In this document: in pieces, positions 47,190-50,567 of the stretch
Numbering within the stretch: position 1 is the stretch's first letter
Layout: each line of letters opens with the position of its first letter
Assembly: GCA_014360905.1 (NCBI GenBank)
Contig: JACIWW010000023.1
Location: 1-50,567, forward strand
Reading direction: 5' to 3'
DNA from: Chloroflexota bacterium
GTDB taxonomy: Bacteria > Chloroflexota > Anaerolineae > UBA2200
DNA length: 50,567 nt
The notes under the pieces: model-generated
The model's input: the letters and a program-made list of their open reading frames with translations, nothing else
What the model was told of the DNA's origin: nothing
Database searches by the model: none
Position numbers and translations under genes: made by a program

Positions 47190-47470
47190 CCCCTCTCCTG
47201 CAGCGCAGGAGAGGGGCTTCTAGCGTGGGCTGTTGCCCACGCCGAGCAGAGAGGGTGATAGCCATCAACGAATAGGAGAACGAATAGGAGAACGAATAAA
47301 CGAATGGACTGAGATTCGTTCATTCGTTTTGGCGCAGCCATTCGTTGATGGCAGGTTTGTAGTGAGCGCTTCAGCGCTCATACAGGTTTGTAGTGAGCGC
47401 TTCAGCGCTCATACGCAGGTTTGTAGTGCAGGTTTGTAGTGAGCGCTTCAGCGCTCATACGCCGGCCACG
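47190..47470 (+). repeat. Palindrome cluster and direct repeats between two corrinoid operon parts
   Basis: CCCCTCTCCTGC-AGC-GCAGGAGAGGGG (about 47198-47216), GCGTGGGC-TGTT-GCCCACGC, then three direct gaacgaata words with taggagaac between (47265-47310), cattcgttttggcg, and three successive GAGCGC-TTCA-GCGCTC copies, each preceded by aggtttgtagt. No promoter is clear. It separates the downstream three genes of the corrinoid cluster from the UroD-type methyltransferase. Confidence 0.85.
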
Positions 47471-47486
47471 CTTCCCCCAACACAAA

Positions 47487-47514
47487 GTAAGGCAGGCCTA
47501 AGGGCCTGCCTTAC
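47487..47514 (-). terminator. Terminator of the UroD-family methyltransferase operon
   Basis: GTAAGGCAGGCC (47514-47503 on the - strand) pairs with GGCCTGCCTTAC (47498-47487), followed on that strand by tttgtgttg. It begins 15 bases beyond the stop codon at 47530. Confidence 0.8.
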
Positions 47515-47529
47515 CCAAACCCTAAGCGC

Positions 47530-48654
47530 CTAATATACCCCGTAGGTCTTGGTAGTCTGGATCATCTTGTCCACCAGTTCAAAGCGCGAATCCACAGTCA
47601 GTTCGGCGCTGATGATCAGCCCGCCACCAGCAGCGCAACTATCAATGATACGCTTGACCTCGCGCTCCACCTCCTCCTCGGTGCCAAATTTGAACAGCGA
47701 CGGCTTGAGATTGCCGAACAGGCACAAGTGGTCTCCCAGCACTTGCTTCGCTTTGACGATGTCGGTGCGCTCATCCAGATGCAGGAAGCCAGACTTGGGC
47801 GGTAGTTCCTTGAGATATTCTAGCATCGGCGTCCAGTTCGTGTCAAAGTGATACTGCAGCCGATAGCCTGCAGCCACCGCCGCATTCGCCGCCCGCAGGA
47901 TAAAGGGCAGTTGGAACTTTTCGAACATCTTGGGCGACCACAAATCCGCCGAACCCAAGCAGCCCAAGATGAGCGTCTTGGCCTGCACCATCTCCGCCAG
48001 GTTCAGCGCCGCGGCAATCAGCCCATCGCAGGTGATGTCCAGCACTTCCAGCATCTTGTCTGGATGGCGGCGCACATCCAACAGGAAATTGGTCGTGCCG
48101 CGCAAGCGGGACAGCCAGCCCACCGGTTCGCTCATCGAAGAATCAGTCATGGTGGGCACCTGGTACTGCTCCCACCATTTGCGCGCAATGGCAGCCGTTT
48201 GCGGCACCATCGCTCCCACCAGCCCGAGATCTGCGATTCCTGCCCGTCGGAAACTGAAGAAGCGATGGAAGCCCTCCTTGAGGATCAGGTCATAGTCCTT
48301 CTCCGTCATGAGCGGGTTATCGCGTGAGCGCTCATTCAGGTTGGGCTCTGTGTCGGGCGGAAACTCGCGTCCGGGGAGATACCACTCCAGATAGTAGGTG
48401 GAGAACATATCCGGGATGGGGTTGAGGTACATGGCGAGCAAGAAACCAACCTCGGCCATGTCGAAGCCACCGTGCTTCTTGAAGCCATACTCGAAAGCCT
48501 CGTCCGCCTTCCACGGGTCCATCAGCACATCTGCCACGGTCATGCCCGCCAGCCCTGCGTAGTAGAACTCGCCCATTGGGGCAATGCCCACACGGTCTGG
48601 CTGTTCCAGGTTGATGTGCTTGTTCACTCGTTCGATTGCAGTCATCTCGGCCAT
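47530..48654 (-). CDS. Uroporphyrinogen decarboxylase-family corrinoid methyltransferase
   Basis: 374 residues, ATG at 48654. The URO-D fold without the porphyrin-type active site, as in MtaA/MtbA/CmuA-type cobamide methyltransferases. It starts MTAIERVNKHINLEQPDRVG, typical of the group. Other markers are GLVGAMVPQTAAIARKWWEQ, LILGCLGSADLWSPKMFEKF, the metal-region LQYHFDTNWTPMLEYLKELP with HLDERTDIVKAKQVLGDHLC, and a C-terminal GGLIISAELTVDSRFELVD. Its start overlaps the end of the corrinoid protein gene (TAATG), so the two work as a pair. The methyl donor is unknown. Confidence 0.9.
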   Translation of the reverse strand: MAEMTAIERVNKHINLEQPDRVGIAPMGEFYYAGLAGMTVADVLMDPWKADEAFEYGFKKHGGFDMAEVGFLLAMYLNPIPDMFSTYYLEWYLPGREFPPDTEPNLNERSRDNPLMTEKDYDLILKEGFHRFFSFRRAGIADLGLVGAMVPQTAAIARKWWEQYQVPTMTDSSMSEPVGWLSRLRGTTNFLLDVRRHPDKMLEVLDITCDGLIAAALNLAEMVQAKTLILGCLGSADLWSPKMFEKFQLPFILRAANAAVAAGYRLQYHFDTNWTPMLEYLKELPPKSGFLHLDERTDIVKAKQVLGDHLCLFGNLKPSLFKFGTEEEVEREVKRIIDSCAAGGGLIISAELTVDSRFELVDKMIQTTKTYGVY

Positions 48655-49298
48655 TATTTCACCCCCATGAATGCCTGGATTATTTTCAGGCCTTTGTAGG
48701 CGTCATCGCTGGCAGCATCCGCCCCCACCAACTCGCGCCATCGTTCGTCCACCGGCAACCCGCCGATGATCACCTTGACCTTGTCGCGCAGACCTGCTGC
48801 CTTGAGCTGCTTGACCGTCTCGGCCATGGGGTCAAGCGACATGGTCATGATGCCCGACATGCCCAGGATGTCTGCGCTATCCTTCTTGATCTGCTCGATG
48901 AACTTGGCCGGCGGCACGTCAATGCCCAGGTCGGTAACGGCAAAGCCGGCGTTGCGTGCCAGTGCGACGAAAATGTTCTTGCCGATGTCGTGCAGATCGC
49001 CCTGCACGGTACCGATGACCATCTTGCCGCAGACCTTTCTCTCGGGCGCACCCTGCGCGAGCAGCGCTGGCTCCAGCAACTCCATGGACTCTTTGAAGAT
49101 CTCGGCGCCCATGACCAGTTCGGCCAGGAAGTACTCGCCGGCGGCGTATTTTTCGCCGACGATGTTCATCCCCTTGGTCAGCGCATCCAAGATGTTCCGT
49201 GCCTGTTCCCCGTTGTCCAGAAGGCGCTTGACTTCGTCCAGGACAGCCGTTTCCTCCAGATTGACCATCAAATCCGTAAGTGTCTGAGTTTTGCTCAT
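48654..49298 (-). CDS. Corrinoid (cobalamin)-binding protein, MtbC/MttC-like
   Basis: 214 residues. An N-terminal helical cap (LEETAVLDEVKRLLDNGEQA) is followed by a B12-binding Rossmann domain with the signature VIGTVQGDLHDIGKNIFVAL: Asp101, His103 and Gly106, with His103 as the lower cobalt ligand. The later motifs are VTDLGIDVPPAKFIEQIKKD, ILGMSGIMTMS and VKVIIGGLPV. It is the shuttle that receives a methyl group from the UroD-type methyltransferase and passes it to the pterin methyltransferase. It is overlapped by the methyltransferase gene and preceded by the 70-residue gene. Confidence 0.95.
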   Translation of the reverse strand: MSKTQTLTDLMVNLEETAVLDEVKRLLDNGEQARNILDALTKGMNIVGEKYAAGEYFLAELVMGAEIFKESMELLEPALLAQGAPERKVCGKMVIGTVQGDLHDIGKNIFVALARNAGFAVTDLGIDVPPAKFIEQIKKDSADILGMSGIMTMSLDPMAETVKQLKAAGLRDKVKVIIGGLPVDERWRELVGADAASDDAYKGLKIIQAFMGVK

Positions 49299-49321
49299 TG
49301 TCTTTGCTCCTTGCGTCTCCT

Positions 49322-49534
49322 TCAGTGTTGTGGAGGTGGACCGCCATGCGGTCCACCGGGAGGGCCACCAGGGGGACCAGGTGGGGCGATGCCCCACGCA
49401 CCCATCAGCATGAACATGGCTATCTGGGCCTGGGGCGCGGCTTCTCCGAACATCATGCGTGCGATCAACTTGTTCCTCTCTGCTGGTGGAAGTTTGGCAA
49501 TCGCTTTTCCCTTCTCTTTCTCTTCCTCGAGCAT
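49322..49534 (-). CDS. 70-residue Gly/Pro-rich protein of unknown function
   Basis: ATG at 49534, with aggaggag 7 bases upstream on its strand. The N-terminal half is a charged helix (MLEEEKEKGKAIAKLPPAER) followed by NKLIARMMFGEAAPQAQIAM and FMLMGAWG, then a C-terminal tail of GPPGG and GGPHGG units ending PPPQH. It is the first gene of the operon with the corrinoid protein and UroD-type methyltransferase. The His/Gly/Pro-rich tail could bind metal, but no family is recognised. Confidence 0.7.
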   Translation of the reverse strand: MLEEEKEKGKAIAKLPPAERNKLIARMMFGEAAPQAQIAMFMLMGAWGIAPPGPPGGPPGGPHGGPPPQH

Positions 49535-49641
49535 CGTCTTCTCCTCCTAGAATGATTTGATAAGATGGGATTGGTGCAATTCCCATCGCGAAATGCAGGA
49601 AAATCCGCCACGCACAAACAGTGGTGTGATAAGGGGTGTTG

Positions 49642-49659
49642 CTATAATGTTGTCTATAG
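49642..49659. promoter_or_regulatory. Candidate MarR operator in front of the methyltransferase operon
   Basis: CTATAATGTTGTCTATAG, an imperfect palindrome in the 127-bp space between the MarR gene and the 70-residue gene. Read on the other strand it is CTATAGACAACATTATAG, closely matching CTATGGCAACCACATTATAG at the MarR promoter (50148-50167). A further GATGGGA / TCCCATC inverted repeat (49564-49587) lies in the leader of the operon. Confidence 0.55.
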
Positions 49660-49661
49660 TG

Positions 49662-50096
49662 CTATTGCTGGGGGTCGCGCACGGTAGCGAAAAGGCGGTT
49701 GAGCAATCGTTGCAGTTCGTTCACCTCCTCCTCGCTTAAACTGCGCAAGGCGTCCTGCAGAGCCGCTGTGCGCACGGTTTCGACCTTCTCGCATAACTCA
49801 CGCCCCTTGGGAGTCAGCAGCACTAGCCGCTTCCTGGCGTCTTGTTCATCGCCGACCCTTGCTACAAAGCCATCCTGCTCCAAACGCTGCAGCATACGGG
49901 TGATAAAACCAGGCTCCAGGAACATGCGCTTGGCGAGAGCATCCTGGGAGATGGCATCGCCTTCGGAGAGACCAACCAACACCTGCAATTGCTGGAACGT
50001 GACACCCAGGGGTTGCAGGCGATGAAGGAGATAGTTTCTCATAGCTCTATCCGTACGTCCTAAGAGGAACCCAAGATCATTCTCCAGCAGGATCAC
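49662..50096 (-). CDS. MarR-family transcriptional regulator
   Basis: 144 residues from GTG 50096, with ggggagg 7-8 bases upstream; a TTG 13 codons earlier is the longer choice. The winged helix-turn-helix reads LQPLGVTFQQLQVLVGLSEG, ISQDALAKRMFLEPGFITRM and LQRLEQDGFVARVGDEQDAR with KRLVLLTPKG (the wing). It is the first gene upstream of the corrinoid-methyltransferase genes on the same strand. Its ligand is probably the methylated substrate of that pathway (inference). Confidence 0.93.
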   Translation of the reverse strand: MILLENDLGFLLGRTDRAMRNYLLHRLQPLGVTFQQLQVLVGLSEGDAISQDALAKRMFLEPGFITRMLQRLEQDGFVARVGDEQDARKRLVLLTPKGRELCEKVETVRTAALQDALRSLSEEEVNELQRLLNRLFATVRDPQQ

Positions 50097-50147
50097 GTCT
50101 TTACCTCCCCATTGAGTTGTTAATGAGGAAAGCAAGCCACTAGATTG

Positions 50148-50189
50148 CTATGGCAACCACATTATAGTACGATTTGCGGCATTTGTCAA
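50148..50189 (-). promoter_or_regulatory. Promoter and likely operator of the MarR gene
   Basis: On the - strand: TTGACA (50189-50184), 17-base spacer, TATAAT (50166-50161): a perfect consensus. The operator-like CTATGGCAACCACATTATAG (50148-50167, + strand reading) overlaps the -10 box, so bound MarR would block its own gene. Confidence 0.8.
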
Positions 50190-50203
50190 GTAGGGCACGC
50201 CTG

Positions 50204-50567
50204 CTTCAGGCGGACAACAGTCCGCCGTGTCCTGGCGTGGGTTTGTAGTGAGCGCTTCAGCGCTCGGATTGCCTCACCCCCGGCCTGGCGTGGGTTTGTA
50301 GTGAGCGCTTCAGCGCTCGGATTGCCTCACCCCCGGCCTGGCGTGGGTTTGTAGTGAGCGCTTCAGCGCTCGGATTGCCTCACCCCCGGCCTGGCGTGGG
50401 TTTGTAGTGAGCGCTTCAGCGCTCGGATTGCCTCACCCCCGGCCTGGCGTGGGTTTGTAGTGAGCGCTTCAGCGCTCGGATTGCCTCACCCCCGGCCTGG
50501 CGTGGGTTTGTAGTGAGCGCTTCAGCGCTCGGATTGCCTCACCCCCGGCCTGGCGTGGGTTTGTAGT
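50204..50567 (+). repeat. 53-bp tandem array built on the GAGCGC-TTCA-GCGCTC palindrome
   Basis: One GGCGGAC-AACA-GTCCGCC palindrome at about 50210-50227 is followed by a tandem repeat whose unit starts ggcgtgggtttgtagtgagc at 50234, 50287, 50340, 50393, 50446, 50499 and 50552. The 53-bp copies are essentially identical and carry the palindrome plus ggattgcctcacccccggcc. Six full copies and a part lie in the window; the array is cut by the window end. Confidence 0.93.

Noticed and set aside
47265-47330. gaacgaata direct repeats as a plasmid-type iteron origin
   Set aside because: Only three short irregular copies, with no replication initiator gene nearby; they look like a degenerate intergenic repeat.
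50234-50567. Possible CRISPR array at the window end
   Set aside because: The whole 53-bp unit repeats, spacer included, so it is a simple tandem repeat.

Overview
This window looks like a piece of a moderately GC-rich, Gram-variable, probably anaerobic member of the Chloroflexota (Anaerolineae-like). No rRNA or marker gene fixes this. The inference rests on secreted proteins with Thr-Pro linkers and DUF11 repeats, a DUF4012 protein, sortase plus LPxTG-like and LPLV-type C-termini, a GT117/DUF2723 membrane protein, a corrinoid methyltransferase cluster, and intergenic regions packed with short palindromes. No rRNA, tRNA or CRISPR array was seen.

Layout. 1-1504: the end of a TPR protein and a translationally coupled sugar epimerase. 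2062-16500: a cell-surface and polysaccharide block on the + strand, holding a sortase, two related clan-A-like glycosidases (one lipoprotein, one with a dockerin), a 922-residue protein with a duplicated C39-like domain, a cohesin-like protein, a DUF11 protein ending in LPATG, a DUF4012 protein, a REP-associated transposase (RAYT) flanked by 93-bp direct repeats, DUF2723/GT117, GT2 and a UPF0104-type membrane protein. 16652-23807: Hsp20, the primary sigma factor behind a structured leader, an ECF sigma factor overlapping a DUF5667/DUF11 membrane protein, and two secreted proteins.

24054-29766 (- strand) is a compact phage head module: portal, a protease-major capsid fusion, several very small proteins and a connector-like protein. 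It has no terminase, tail, lysozyme or integrase, and a MITE-like element sits inside it. At 29926-30120 a short - strand transcript unit (promoter plus terminator) diverges from a strong promoter that drives a DeoR-type regulator. That promoter heads a + strand amino-sugar operon (30197-38147): PTS IIB and IIC of the ascorbate type, three SIS-domain proteins, NagA, an amidohydrolase and YjbQ.

38253-42980 holds a cupin, a GNAT acetyltransferase coupled to a TPR protein, a HAD phosphatase on a probably leaderless mRNA, and a saccharopine-dehydrogenase-like enzyme. 43667-50096 (- strand) is a corrinoid methyl-transfer cluster: pterin-binding methyltransferase, RACo-type activator with a 2Fe-2S domain, MetH-activation-like protein, UroD-family methyltransferase, corrinoid protein and a 70-residue Gly/Pro-rich protein, headed by a MarR regulator whose likely operator occurs twice.

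The most striking global feature is a family of short palindromes with unrelated stems but nearly constant loops (TTCA/TGAA or AACA/TGTT). They are arranged as cassettes in almost every gene-free stretch, sometimes forming parts of coding sequences, and lie beside the RAYT gene that is the natural candidate for spreading them. The window ends inside a 53-bp tandem array built from one of these palindromes.
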